Source: Nocardioides sp. (GTDB lineage: Bacteria > Actinomycetota > Actinomycetes > Propionibacteriales > Nocardioidaceae). Taken from it: DNA of 64,000 nt. How positions within the stretch are numbered: position 1 is the first letter of the stretch; the number at the start of each line of letters is the position of its first letter. Positions 1 through 7,695 of this stretch are shown piece by piece. The stretch covers positions 1 to 64,000 of the forward strand of contig NZ_JACIXG010000018.1 in the NCBI RefSeq assembly GCF_014360585.1, read 5' to 3'. The notes under the pieces were generated by a model. The model was not told where the DNA came from and made no database searches. It saw only the letters and a program-made list of their open reading frames with translations. Both the position numbers and the translations under genes were made by a program.

Positions 1-68
1 GATGCGTGCGTTGTGTTCTGTCGTGTTCTATTCCGATCTGCTTGTGGCCACACGGGTGCATTCTGGCA

Positions 69-109
69 CGACCGGGGTGACGCTTCGGTCGACCGGGGTG
101 ACGCTTCGG
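69..109. repeat. 20-bp direct repeat, two copies, 21-nt period
   Basis: Two identical 20-bp copies lie at 69-88 and 90-109, just past the 3' end of the methyltransferase gene. The core is GGTGACGCTTCGG. A related core at the same 21-nt period occurs at 55545-55599. Function unknown. Confidence 0.7.
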
Positions 110-116
110 CGCTCTG

Positions 117-752
117 CTAGATCTTCCGGGCGAGCAGGAGGCCGTCGCCGACCGGGAGAAGTAGCGGGATCAGGCCGTCGTTGTCGGCGACCAATTGGTT
201 GAGCTCGCGGATGGTGGCGGTCTCCTCGTCGCGTACGGACGGGTCGGCCACACGGTCGTGCCACAGCGCGTTGTCGAAGGCGACGACGCCGCCGGGACGC
301 AGCAACCGGAGCGCCTCCTTGAGATAGGCGGCGTACTCGGTCTTGTCGCCGTCGACGAAGACGACGTCGTAGTGGTTGTCGGTGAGCCGGGGGAGCACGT
401 CGAGGGCGGCGCCGGCGATGCACCGGGCCTGCCGCTGCCCGAACCCGGCCTCGGTGAAGGACTGGCGGGCCAGCCGCTGGTGCTCGGTCTCGATGTCGAC
501 GGTGGTCAGGACCCCTTCGGGGCGCATGCCGCGCAGCAGCCATAGTCCGGAGACGCCGGTGCCGGTGCCGACCTCGACCACGTTCTTGGCATCGAGGACG
601 GAGGCGAGGAAGCGGAGCGTGGCGCCGCCGCCCGGGCCGATGGGCGCGACTCCGACCTCCTCGGCCCGTGAACGGGCGGCAGCGAGGAGGTCGTCCTCCG
701 CGACGAACTCGTCGGCGTAGGTCCAACTTGCGGGCGAGACAGGGCTGGTCAC
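117..752 (-). CDS. SAM-dependent O-methyltransferase (COMT-like, Rv1220c-type)
   Basis: Predicted class I SAM-dependent O-methyltransferase of the catechol-O-methyltransferase-like family, 211 residues. The SAM-binding loop is visible as VVEVGTGTGVSG, followed by an acidic residue in TTVDIE. The metal/substrate region is VFVDGDKTEY and then AFDNALWHDRV. I chose the GTG at 752 because the reading frame upstream to 803 encodes a basic stretch unlike the family. It is divergent from sigE, and the same arrangement (Rv1220c next to sigE) exists in mycobacteria, so the position is ancestral. The methyl acceptor is not known from sequence. Family assignment is firm; physiological role is open. Confidence 0.88.
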   Translation of the reverse strand: MTSPVSPASWTYADEFVAEDDLLAAARSRAEEVGVAPIGPGGGATLRFLASVLDAKNVVEVGTGTGVSGLWLLRGMRPEGVLTTVDIETEHQRLARQSFTEAGFGQRQARCIAGAALDVLPRLTDNHYDVVFVDGDKTEYAAYLKEALRLLRPGGVVAFDNALWHDRVADPSVRDEETATIRELNQLVADNDGLIPLLLPVGDGLLLARKI

Positions 753-844
753 ACCGCAAAACCTAACCTGTTTCGTGTAACGGTGCGGGAACGCCTGATC
801 CAACTCATGCGTTAGGTGGGCATAGGCAGAGGAAAAATAGGAGC

Positions 845-862
845 CTCACAGGCAACTCTCAG
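845..862 (+). promoter_or_regulatory. CTCAG-type direct repeat upstream of sigE
   Basis: Two heptamers, CTCACAG (845-851) and CTCTCAG (856-862), sit 11 bp apart, 66-83 bp before the preferred sigE start. An 11-bp direct repeat is the usual spacing for OmpR-class response regulators, and mycobacterial sigE is controlled by one (MprA). The link is inference; no matching regulator is adjacent. Confidence 0.3.
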
Positions 863-927
863 CCCTTCCGGTCCCAGGCGATCTACCGTAGGAGATGTCA
901 GCGATCAGCGAGGCAAACAGGAGCACC

Positions 928-1545
928 ATGACCGCGGAGCCCACCAACGAGACCGCTCTCGACGAGCTCGACCAGCGAGCTTCGTCGGGCGTGCCGACGT
1001 GGGACGAGATCGTGGAGAAGCACTCCGACCGGGTCTACCGGCTCGCTTACCGCCTCACTGGCAACCGCCCCGACGCGGAGGACCTCACCCAAGAGGTCTT
1101 CGTGCGGGTCTTCCGCTCTCTCGACACCTACAGCCCCGGCACCTTCGAGGGCTGGCTGCACCGGATCACCACCAACCTCTTCCTCGACCAGGCCCGCCGC
1201 AAGCAGCGGATCCGCTTCGATGCCCTCTCCGACGAGCGCGCCTCGCGCCTGACGAGCAGCGGCCCGACACCCGACGTGGCCTACACCGACCAGCGCTTCG
1301 ACGACGACATCGAGCGCGCGCTGGCCACGCTGCCACCCGACTTCCGGGCCGCGGTCGTGCTCTGTGACGTGGAGGGGCTCTCCTACGAGGAGATCTCCGA
1401 GATCCTGGGCGCGAAGCTCGGCACCGTCCGCTCGCGCATCCACCGCGGCCGGGCGATGCTCCGTGACGCCCTCGCCCACCGCGCCCCGCGCGGCGGACGA
1501 TTGCGCCACTCGGGGCCCAAGGTGCTGTGGGGCGGGGCTTCATGA
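928..1545 (+). CDS. sigE: ECF sigma factor SigE
   Basis: Extracytoplasmic-function sigma-70 factor, 205 residues from the ATG at 928. Region 2 is clear ([20 protein letters not shown], then [19 protein letters not shown]) and region 4 carries the helix-turn-helix ([20 protein letters not shown], then [19 protein letters not shown]). I prefer 928 because AGGAG at 919-923 precedes it, whereas the in-frame ATG at 895 has its GGAG directly against the start codon; the longer form would be 216 residues. Gene order with the zinc anti-sigma factor and HtrA downstream matches mycobacterial sigE-rseA-htrA, a surface-stress regulon. Its stop overlaps (ATGA) the start of a mini-ORF that leads into the anti-sigma gene. 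Confidence 0.93.
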   Translation: MTAEPTNETALDELDQRASSGVPTWDEIVEKHSDRVYRLAYRLTGNRPDAEDLTQEVFVRVFRSLDTYSPGTFEGWLHRITTNLFLDQARRKQRIRFDALSDERASRLTSSGPTPDVAYTDQRFDDDIERALATLPPDFRAAVVLCDVEGLSYEEISEILGAKLGTVRSRIHRGRAMLRDALAHRAPRGGRLRHSGPKVLWGGAS

Positions 1546-1625
1546 GCGAGCGCCAGCGAGCGACAACAAGCCTCAGGCCGGCGGGTCCGTATTCTTTGCT
1601 TTCCTCTACGGAGGTGCCGGCATGA
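1542..1625 (+). CDS. MSE-type coupling mini-ORF between sigE and the anti-sigma gene
   Basis: A 27-codon ORF starts with [10 protein letters not shown] and ends STEVPA. Its ATG overlaps the sigE stop (ATGA at 1542-1545) and its stop overlaps the anti-sigma start (ATGA at 1622-1625), so one ribosome could run through all three frames. The DNA is related to the elements at 44714-44800 and 52997-53083. An inverted repeat pairs CTCAGGCCGGC (1572-1582) with GCCGGCATGAG (1616-1626; 10 of 11 positions) and TCCGTA (1586-1591) with TACGGA (1607-1612). The anti-sigma start codon is inside the 3' arm and its GGAGG (1610-1614) is at the base of the loop. Translation is inferred, not shown. Confidence 0.55.
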   Translation: MSERQRATTSLRPAGPYSLLSSTEVPA

Positions 1626-2089
1626 GTTTGTTGGGCAACCACCTCGGGGCGCGGACCAGCGCCCTTCTCGACGGCCAGCTCGACGCCGCGGAGGAGGAGC
1701 GCGCCTGGGCGCACGTGCACGAGTGCTGCGCGTGCCGCAGGTCGGTCGAGCGCGAGGGCTGGCTCAAACGGCGTCTGGCCGGTCTCAGCGTCGACCCCGG
1801 GGTCTGTGCCCCGGCCGACCTGAAGGGCTCGCTTCGCGGGGGCGCCCTCGCCGCCTCGGTGTGGCCCACCGACGACCTCGGCGAGGCCTACTCCGACCCT
1901 CGGTCGATGCGGCACACGTTGGTGATGGTCGCGGCGGGTGGCGGCGCTGTCGGCGCCGCGGTGTTCGGCATGTTCACCTTCGCCGCCGCGCCCGCCGACG
2001 CACCGGTTCCCAGGAACCTTCCGGTCACCGCGGTCACCCAGGTTCCGGGCTCTCCGGGCGCCCCCGTCATCGCCCACGTACGCCGCTGA
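1622..2089 (+). CDS. rseA: zinc-binding anti-sigma factor (RseA-like)
   Basis: Anti-sigma factor for the adjacent SigE, 155 residues. The N-terminal ZAS domain has the H-x3-C-x2-C zinc motif at H31, C35 and C38 (HVHECCACRR), the redox-sensitive element of this family. A hydrophobic segment near residues 100-120 (LVMVAAGGGAVGAAVFGMFTF) may be a single membrane helix, followed by an Ala/Pro-rich tail. The start is ATG 1622 with GGAGG seven bases upstream. Position directly after sigE and before htrA supports the role: in mycobacteria RseA holds SigE inactive until stress. The unusual feature is the mini-ORF and hairpin covering the start codon. Confidence 0.87.
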   Translation: MSLLGNHLGARTSALLDGQLDAAEEERAWAHVHECCACRRSVEREGWLKRRLAGLSVDPGVCAPADLKGSLRGGALAASVWPTDDLGEAYSDPRSMRHTLVMVAAGGGAVGAAVFGMFTFAAAPADAPVPRNLPVTAVTQVPGSPGAPVIAHVRR

Positions 2090-2150
2090 CCGGCTGCCGA
2101 GCGACGCGACACGAGACCCGGACTGCCCATTGTTGGGGCGAGTAGGAAGA

Positions 2151-3557
2151 ATGGGTGTCGTGACGCAGGAACCACAAGACGACCAGTCGCGGCCGATCTC
2201 CCGTTGGGCGCCTCCCACTGACGCGCCCGGCGTGCCCTCGGCCGGGCAGTCGTCCTCCGACGGCCTCGGCGAGGACGAGCGCGACACCGCCGAGGTGCCG
2301 CTGCCAGGCATGCCCGGTCGGCCGGTCGCCCCGGCGCCGGCCGCCGACACCGCTCCGCTGCCGCCCTCGGCGCCACCGCCGGGTCCGTCCCTGCCCGGCT
2401 TCGACGGTCCACCACCGCCGCTGCCCGCAGCTGCGACCGGTTCCTCGCCGCGCCGTCGGGTCCCCGGCCCGATCTGGGCGCTCGCTGCGGCGGTCGCCTT
2501 CCTGCTCGGTGTGCTCGGTGGCTATGCCGGCGGCGTACTCGAAGACCAGGACGACATGTCCAGCCTGGCCGGCGGCGGGCTCGAACCGGGCTCGATCGAG
2601 ACCGACGCGCCGTTGAACGCCGACGACGCCAACATCGTGAAGGTGGCCGCGACGCTGCTGCCCTCGACGGTCCAGATCTTCGCCGAATACCAGGGCGTGA
2701 AGGACGCCGCGACCGGTTCCGGCTTCGTCTTCGACAGGAACGGTCACGTGGTGACGAACAACCACGTGGTCGCCAACGCGGCCAAGGCCAAGGGAAGGAT
2801 CGAGGTCGTCGACCACAAGGGCCGCCGCTACAAGGCCGACGTGGTCGGACGCAGTGCGGTCTACGACCTCGCCGTCCTCGACGTGCCCGAGATCAAGGAG
2901 CTCGACCCCGCCTCGCTGGGCAGCACCTCGCGACTGAGGATCGGCGAGGGCGTGGTCGCGATCGGCTCGCCGCTGGGGCTCAGCTCCACGGTGACATCGG
3001 GCATCGTCAGCGCTCTCCAGCGCCCGGTGAGCACCGGCCAGACAGAGGACGACACCTCGTACATCAACGCCGTCCAGACCGACGCGGCGATCAACCCCGG
3101 CAACTCCGGTGGTCCGCTGGTCAACCTTGTCGGCCAGGTCATCGGGGTCAACTCGGCCATCGCCACCGCGGGTGGTGGAGAGGGCGGAGAGAGCGGCAGC
3201 ATCGGCGTCGGCTTCGCCATCCCGATCGACCAGGTCAAGGTGACCGCGGCGCAGATCCTGAAGACGGGCAAGGCGACCTACCCGATAGTGGGCGCCTCGG
3301 TCGACGTGCAGGCCGCCGACCACAGAGGTGCGCTGATCTCGGTGGTCGAGGCCGGTTCGCCGGCGGCCGCCGGTGGGCTCAAGGACGGTGATCGGGTCAC
3401 CAAGGTGGGAGACGTGACCGTCACCGACGGGATCGGCATGATCGTCGCCATCCGCGCCCATCAGCCGGGGGAGACGGTCGAGTTCACCGTGATGCGCAAC
3501 GGCGCCCGTCAGGAGCTGAAGATCAAGCTCGACGCGCAGACCGAGAACCTCGCCTGA
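2151..3557 (+). CDS. htrA: membrane-anchored HtrA/DegP serine protease
   Basis: Trypsin-like envelope protease with one PDZ domain, 468 residues from ATG 2151. A GTG at 2160 has better spacing from AGGAAG (2144-2149) and is an alternative start. Order: Pro-rich cytoplasmic region (residues 1-105), one membrane helix (about 107-130), protease domain (about 160-350) and PDZ domain (about 375-455). The catalytic triad is visible: H205 in TNNHVV, D239 in VYDLAVL and S319 in NPGNSGGPL. It follows sigE and rseA as in mycobacteria and probably performs envelope protein quality control. tatB, which follows htrA in mycobacteria, is absent here. Confidence 0.94.
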   Translation: MGVVTQEPQDDQSRPISRWAPPTDAPGVPSAGQSSSDGLGEDERDTAEVPLPGMPGRPVAPAPAADTAPLPPSAPPPGPSLPGFDGPPPPLPAAATGSSPRRRVPGPIWALAAAVAFLLGVLGGYAGGVLEDQDDMSSLAGGGLEPGSIETDAPLNADDANIVKVAATLLPSTVQIFAEYQGVKDAATGSGFVFDRNGHVVTNNHVVANAAKAKGRIEVVDHKGRRYKADVVGRSAVYDLAVLDVPEIKELDPASLGSTSRLRIGEGVVAIGSPLGLSSTVTSGIVSALQRPVSTGQTEDDTSYINAVQTDAAINPGNSGGPLVNLVGQVIGVNSAIATAGGGEGGESGSIGVGFAIPIDQVKVTAAQILKTGKATYPIVGASVDVQAADHRGALISVVEAGSPAAAGGLKDGDRVTKVGDVTVTDGIGMIVAIRAHQPGETVEFTVMRNGARQELKIKLDAQTENLA

Positions 3558-3564
3558 ACCAAGA

Positions 3565-3605
3565 CGCGAAGAGCTGCTCGGCACGATGCCTGGCAGCTCT
3601 TCGCG
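3565..3605. terminator. hairpin terminator after htrA
   Basis: A perfect 13-bp stem, CGCGAAGAGCTGC (3565-3577) with its complement at 3593-3605, and a 15-nt loop, followed by TTGTTGTGG. It lies between convergent genes and could act in both directions. Confidence 0.8.
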
Positions 3606-3650
3606 TTGTTGTGGGGAAGGTTTAGTTGTGGGGGTTCAGGTTTCTATGAC

Positions 3651-3917
3651 TCAAGAAGCGTCCGGCGTGACTGCAGGAGCAGGGGTGCTGCTCTCAGCCT
3701 CGACGAACGGGTGGTCGGCCACGAAGGCCTTGGTCTGCGAGTACATGTCATCGATGAACTTCTCGAGGACACTGGCCTCGACGCGCCACTGGCCACGTCC
3801 GCCGATCTTGATAGCGGGCAGCTCACCACGGCGGACAAGGGCATAGACCTGTGCGCTCGAGGTGTTGAGGACCTCGGCGACGTCGGCAAGAGTCAGGAAG
3901 CGGGGGGTACCAGACAT
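3651..3917 (-). CDS. small helix-turn-helix DNA-binding protein (excisionase/BldC-like)
   Basis: Small MerR/excisionase-type winged helix protein, 88 residues. The HTH is FLTLADVAEVLNTSSAQVYA with recognition helix VYALVRRGELPAIKIGGRG and wing QWRVEASVLEKFIDDMY. The C-terminal 30 residues look disordered (Pro/Ala/Ser-rich). Such single-domain proteins are common in actinobacterial chromosomes, where BldC-type relatives act as developmental or housekeeping regulators. There is no integrase nearby, so it is probably not a phage excisionase. Target genes cannot be read from the sequence. It is convergent with htrA across the shared terminator. Confidence 0.8.
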   Translation of the reverse strand: MSGTPRFLTLADVAEVLNTSSAQVYALVRRGELPAIKIGGRGQWRVEASVLEKFIDDMYSQTKAFVADHPFVEAESSTPAPAVTPDAS

Positions 3918-4039
3918 AAGGTTCAGTCTCCCAGACTCTGCAAGCGGCCGTAAACAATGGCGCCAACCTGTTAGCCCACCTTAGGCAGTGTTGCGCTTCT
4001 TGTGTATGCGAGGTGGGTGAATCGTGAAGCAGAGGTGCG

Positions 4040-5383
4040 CTATGCGGCGAACAGCAGGTACAAACCACCGACTGTGAAGCCGACCATGGTCACCAGAAGC
4101 GGCACCTGCCCGGCCACCAGATGCTGCTTCGGAAGCACCTGGAGTGCCCGGATATGGGCCGACCAGACGCCGAGCACGTGGCCGACGATCACCGCGGCAA
4201 CCTTGATGACGGCCAACAGCGTGCCGTGGTAGGCGAAGAAGTAGGAGACCGGCATGTCAGCGGTCCCGAACCAGTCGGCTCCGGTCCCCATCGGGTCGGA
4301 CGCGTTGCGCAACGTGGCCAGCCCGCTCTCCCAGAAGTAGCTGAGGTAGTGGGCCACGACGTAACCGGCGATGATCGGCACCATCGACGGCGCCAGCTCG
4401 GCGGGAAGGGCCCGCCGAGGTACGTCACCGACACCGGTCAGCATCGTCCCGGCCGAGTAGAACCCGGCGACGAGAAGCGGCAGCGCGATGAGCGCGATGT
4501 TGTTGATCAGGTAGGCCGTGGACCCGGAGATCTCCGGGTTCTGCACGATCTGGAGCCACTGCGGTGACTCGCGGTAGGAGTCGTAGACGATGGTGCCGAA
4601 GAGCACCGAGACGACCGCGACCAGGCCCGGCGCCGGGCGCAGCGTGTCGAGGTTGCCGAGCGGGGTCCGCAGGACCAGCTTGCCGGCCGGGGTTCGGCCC
4701 CACACCGACAGGCGCGCGATCAGCGACGAGTAGACCTCGAACGGATCGGTGCGCTCCAGGAACTTCTCGCCGAACAGCACGCCGCCGAGGATCATCACGG
4801 CTAGGTAGACGGCCAGCCAGAGGCGTACGGGACCGAGGTAGTTGTTCTCCGGGTAGACCAGCTCGAGCCAGGCGAAGGCGAGCAGCGTGAACGCGGCGGG
4901 CCAGTAGCCCAGACGCTCGGGCAGGCGGAGCGGCGGGTCGCCGGTGCCCCGCAGCCAGGTCAGTCCGGCCACGATCGTGCGGGCCGGGCTGATCGCCTTC
5001 CAGACCGGTCCGAAGAGGAGCGAGAACGGGACGATGCCGACCCACAGCCAGACGTACGTCATCCCGAAGATGGGGTTGTTGGCGTTGTCGAGCCCGGCGA
5101 AGGCGACCAGGACGAAGTAGGCGAAGATCACCATCCCGACGACGCGCCACAGCGCGGTCCAGGCGGGGGAGTCGACGACACGCCCGAGGCGCGGCAGCGG
5201 CCAGCCGCGTGGGTTCCGGCTCTGTGGATCCGTGCTGGCGATCTCCTTGCCCGCAGCGGCACGCCTGGTGGTCAGCACCAGCAGCCCGAAGGAGACGAGA
5301 AGGGCGAGGACCGCGCCCGCGATGACGTACTCGAGCGGCAGTGGGAGGTCTTGGCGACCACCCACGCCGTGGGTGAGGATCAC
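4040..5383 (-). CDS. polytopic membrane protein of unknown function (FedB-like family)
   Basis: Integral membrane protein of 447 residues with about ten to twelve hydrophobic helices, for example YVIAGAVLALLVSFGLLVLT at the N-terminus and GHVLGVWSAHIRAL and QVPLLVTMVGFTVGGLYLLF at the C-terminus. Conserved-looking charged or polar residues sit near helices (FAYHGTLLAVIKV, VVAHYLSYFWESG), suggesting a buried active or metal site. Some actinobacterial relatives are annotated as fenitrothion hydrolase subunit-like; I recall that label but cannot confirm it. The GTG start at 5383 overlaps the stop of the lipoprotein gene upstream (GTGA), so the two are probably co-translated and act together at the membrane. 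Confidence 0.6.
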   Translation of the reverse strand: MILTHGVGGRQDLPLPLEYVIAGAVLALLVSFGLLVLTTRRAAAGKEIASTDPQSRNPRGWPLPRLGRVVDSPAWTALWRVVGMVIFAYFVLVAFAGLDNANNPIFGMTYVWLWVGIVPFSLLFGPVWKAISPARTIVAGLTWLRGTGDPPLRLPERLGYWPAAFTLLAFAWLELVYPENNYLGPVRLWLAVYLAVMILGGVLFGEKFLERTDPFEVYSSLIARLSVWGRTPAGKLVLRTPLGNLDTLRPAPGLVAVVSVLFGTIVYDSYRESPQWLQIVQNPEISGSTAYLINNIALIALPLLVAGFYSAGTMLTGVGDVPRRALPAELAPSMVPIIAGYVVAHYLSYFWESGLATLRNASDPMGTGADWFGTADMPVSYFFAYHGTLLAVIKVAAVIVGHVLGVWSAHIRALQVLPKQHLVAGQVPLLVTMVGFTVGGLYLLFAA

Positions 5384-5754
5384 TTGACTTCGAGGGTGAC
5401 GATGGTCTTGCCGAGGGTGTGTGACTCCACCTCGTACTGACCGGGGATCTCGAGCGCGCCCAGGCTGATCCGCGTCGTGCCTACGCCGTAGGCGGCCGAC
5501 TGCTCCGGGTCGGAGTGCACATGGATCTCGCCAGCGGCGTCGGCGGTGACGTCGAGCTCGACGCCGTGCCCGAGGGGGACGTCGATCTTGGTCCCGTGGG
5601 GATCGACCGAGTCACCGGAGAAGTTGATCTCGACGACCACCGGGTCGCTGCTGGTCCTGGGTTCGGTGGCGATGTCGTTTCCGCAGGCTGTCGCGACGGA
5701 CGCGATCCCGCAGATTGCAGCCACGACCGCGATGATCCGGGTCGTGAGGCGCAT
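5380..5754 (-). CDS. small lipoprotein, possible cupredoxin-like fold
   Basis: Predicted lipoprotein of 124 residues starting at the ATG at 5754. The signal peptide MRLTTRIIAVVAAICGIASV is followed by the lipobox-like VATAC, so Cys24 or so would be lipidated. The mature part is rich in beta strands (VVVEINFSGDSVDP, VELDVTADAAGEIHVHSDPE, GQYEVESHTLGKTIVTLEV), resembling a cupredoxin-type sandwich, and has His residues in HVHSD and ESHTLGK but no classical copper Cys/Met set. It overlaps by four bases with the downstream membrane-protein gene and may be its extracellular partner. The longer upstream reading frame to 5835 lacks a signal peptide and overlaps the divergent acyltransferase start region. 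Confidence 0.65.
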   Translation of the reverse strand: MRLTTRIIAVVAAICGIASVATACGNDIATEPRTSSDPVVVEINFSGDSVDPHGTKIDVPLGHGVELDVTADAAGEIHVHSDPEQSAAYGVGTTRISLGALEIPGQYEVESHTLGKTIVTLEVK

Positions 5755-5833
5755 TGATCCCCCGTTTCGTGGGCTGGTTTCAAGCTGGCGTCTGCCACAA
5801 TCGCATACGAACCAAAGAGGGGGCTGAGAGGAC

Positions 5834-7300
5834 ATGAGCGAGCGTCAGCGAGATCGACTCGGACCACGTGAGGTGGCGTTCCTGGACGGGGAGACGCTGG
5901 CGGTGCCGCACCAGGTGGCGAGCATCGAGGTGATCGAGCCTAAGGCGGAGGGCTTCGACTACGGCGCCTTCCTCCAGCACGTCGAGGACCGGCTGGCGTT
6001 CGTGCCCCGCTTCCGCCAACGGGTCCGTGTCGTACCCGGCCGGATCGCCTACCCCGTGTGGGCCGACGACGACCGGTTCGACCTGACCTACCACGTACGC
6101 CGCTCCGCGCTGCCCCGCCCGGGCTCGATGGAACAGCTCCTCGACCTCGCCGGCCGGATCGTCTCCCGGCCCCTGGACCGCTCCCGGCCGTTGTGGGAGC
6201 TGTATGTCATCGAGGGGCTGGCCGGCGACCGGGTCGCGCTGGTCACCAAGACACACCAGGCGCTGGTGGACGGCGCCGAGACCGTCGACCTGGTCCAGCT
6301 CCTGCTCGACGACAAGCCCGAGGTCGGGCCGGTCGTGCCCGACCTGTGGGAGCCGCCCGAGCCTCATTCGAGCGCGCGCCTGGTCGTGCACGCGGTCTTC
6401 GACGCGGTCACCTCGGTCAGCGGCCTGACCGGCACGGCCCGCAGCCTGGGCGGCTTCGCCCTCGGCCGGGTCACCGGAGTGACGAAGGACGTCCAGAACG
6501 CGGGCGCGGGCATCGCCCGGGTGGTCACCCGTCGGCCTCCGGAACGGCCGACGCCGCTCAACGGAACACTCTCCCAGCAGCGGCTGGTCGTCACGCTGCA
6601 GGCCGACCTGGCCGACTTCCGCCGCATCCGGGACACCCACGGCGGCACCGTCAACGACGTGATCCTCGCTGCCGTCACCGGCGGACTGCGCGCCTGGCTG
6701 ATGGCCCGCCAGGAGTCGCTCGCCGGCGTACGCCAGGTGCCGGCGCTGGTGCCGGTCTCGGTGATCGACGAGGAGCTCGACCCGACCCAGCTCGGCTCCG
6801 CGGTGGCGCCCCACTTCGTGGTGCTGCCGGTGGCGGAGCCTTCGCCGGTGGTCCGCCTCCACCAGGTGTCCTACTCCTTCGAGCAGCACAAGGCGAACGC
6901 CCGCACCGTCAGCGCGCAGCGGCTGGCCGGGATCAGCGGCTTCGCCCCGGCGACCTTCCACATGGTGGGCTCCCGGGTGGCCGCCGAGAGCGAGCACGAC
7001 TACCTGCTCTCGGTGTGCAACGTGCCCGGCCCGCAGGAGCCCCGTTATGCGGCCGGCTCCCGGTTGGTGGCCTCCTACCCCATCCACCCGCTGACCGAGG
7101 GCCACACCCTCGCGATCGGGGTGACCTCGTACGACGGCCACGTCTTCTTCGCGATCACCGCCGACCGTGACCTGGTGCCGGACGCGTCGCTGCTCGGGCA
7201 GTGCATCAGCGAGGCGCTGGACGAGCTGCTCGACACCGCCTCAGGACGCCGCTTCCGGGCGCCCCGGGGGCTGCGCGTGGTCAAGAGCTCCGGCGAGTGA
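5834..7300 (+). CDS. WS/DGAT-family acyltransferase with altered HHxxxDG motif
   Basis: Wax ester synthase/diacylglycerol acyltransferase-like protein, 488 residues, close to the family's usual 450-500. The N-terminal half has the condensation-like core (PRFRQRVRVVPG, SRPLDRSRPLWELYVIEGL) and the C-terminal DUF1298 half includes NDVILAAVTGGLRAWL and VCNVPGPQEP. The active-site motif reads TKTHQALVDG: His141 is present, but the second, catalytic His is Gln142. Acyl transfer by the standard mechanism is therefore doubtful, unless this is a subfamily with a different role. The first six residues (MSERQR) come from the same sequence that forms the mini-ORFs elsewhere in the window; the family-like part begins at RLGPREVAFLDG. 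Confidence 0.82.
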   Translation: MSERQRDRLGPREVAFLDGETLAVPHQVASIEVIEPKAEGFDYGAFLQHVEDRLAFVPRFRQRVRVVPGRIAYPVWADDDRFDLTYHVRRSALPRPGSMEQLLDLAGRIVSRPLDRSRPLWELYVIEGLAGDRVALVTKTHQALVDGAETVDLVQLLLDDKPEVGPVVPDLWEPPEPHSSARLVVHAVFDAVTSVSGLTGTARSLGGFALGRVTGVTKDVQNAGAGIARVVTRRPPERPTPLNGTLSQQRLVVTLQADLADFRRIRDTHGGTVNDVILAAVTGGLRAWLMARQESLAGVRQVPALVPVSVIDEELDPTQLGSAVAPHFVVLPVAEPSPVVRLHQVSYSFEQHKANARTVSAQRLAGISGFAPATFHMVGSRVAAESEHDYLLSVCNVPGPQEPRYAAGSRLVASYPIHPLTEGHTLAIGVTSYDGHVFFAITADRDLVPDASLLGQCISEALDELLDTASGRRFRAPRGLRVVKSSGE

Positions 7301-7321
7301 GCGGTCTGAGAGAATTCCACC

Positions 7322-7666
7322 GTGACCCGCATCTACGTACCCGCCACGCTCGAGCTGCTCGCTGACTGGTACGCCAACGGAGAGCTGCCCGGCACCGCCG
7401 ACGGCTATGCGGCGCCCGACGACAGCGAAGAGGCCGAGTACGCCGCGCTGATGAGCGCCGCCGACGACTCGGCGGCGCTCCTCGCTGGTCCCGGGCGCAG
7501 GGTCGTGGTCGTCGTCGACGCTCCCGCCGCGCTGGGGGACCAGGTTGTTCCGCTCAAGCTCGTCGCCGCGGTCCACGCCGATCTTTCCGACCGGCCCGCC
7601 GACGCCGATCCCGACGAGGACCTGGGCTGGTTCGGGACCCAGGAGATCCCGCAGCTCATCGGGTAG
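7322..7666 (+). CDS. conserved actinobacterial protein, DUF6912-like
   Basis: 114 residues, GTG start. The sequence opens with TRIYVPATLELLADWYANGEL, contains an acidic Ala-rich middle (DSEEAEYAALMSAADDSAAL) and a beta strand RRVVVVVDAP, and ends DLGWFGTQEIPQLIG. This fits a small cytoplasmic family restricted to actinobacteria that I recognise as DUF6912-like. No catalytic motif is visible. It lies 21 bp behind the acyltransferase gene and is probably co-transcribed with it. Function unknown. Confidence 0.72.
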   Translation: MTRIYVPATLELLADWYANGELPGTADGYAAPDDSEEAEYAALMSAADDSAALLAGPGRRVVVVVDAPAALGDQVVPLKLVAAVHADLSDRPADADPDEDLGWFGTQEIPQLIG

Positions 7667-7695
7667 ACCGGCGCCGGCGCTGCTTCAGGCCGGGC

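Noticed and set aside
2067..3584. 505-residue open frame antisense to htrA
   Set aside because: Shadow frame produced by codon bias of htrA, which has a complete catalytic triad on the plus strand.
3651..3917. Excisionase of an integrated element
   Set aside because: No integrase, attachment site or phage gene nearby; such small HTH proteins are normal chromosomal regulators in actinobacteria.
3975..4017. CCCACCT/AGGTGGG inverted repeat between the HTH gene and the membrane-protein gene
   Set aside because: Only 7 bp with a 29-nt loop; too weak to call a terminator or operator.
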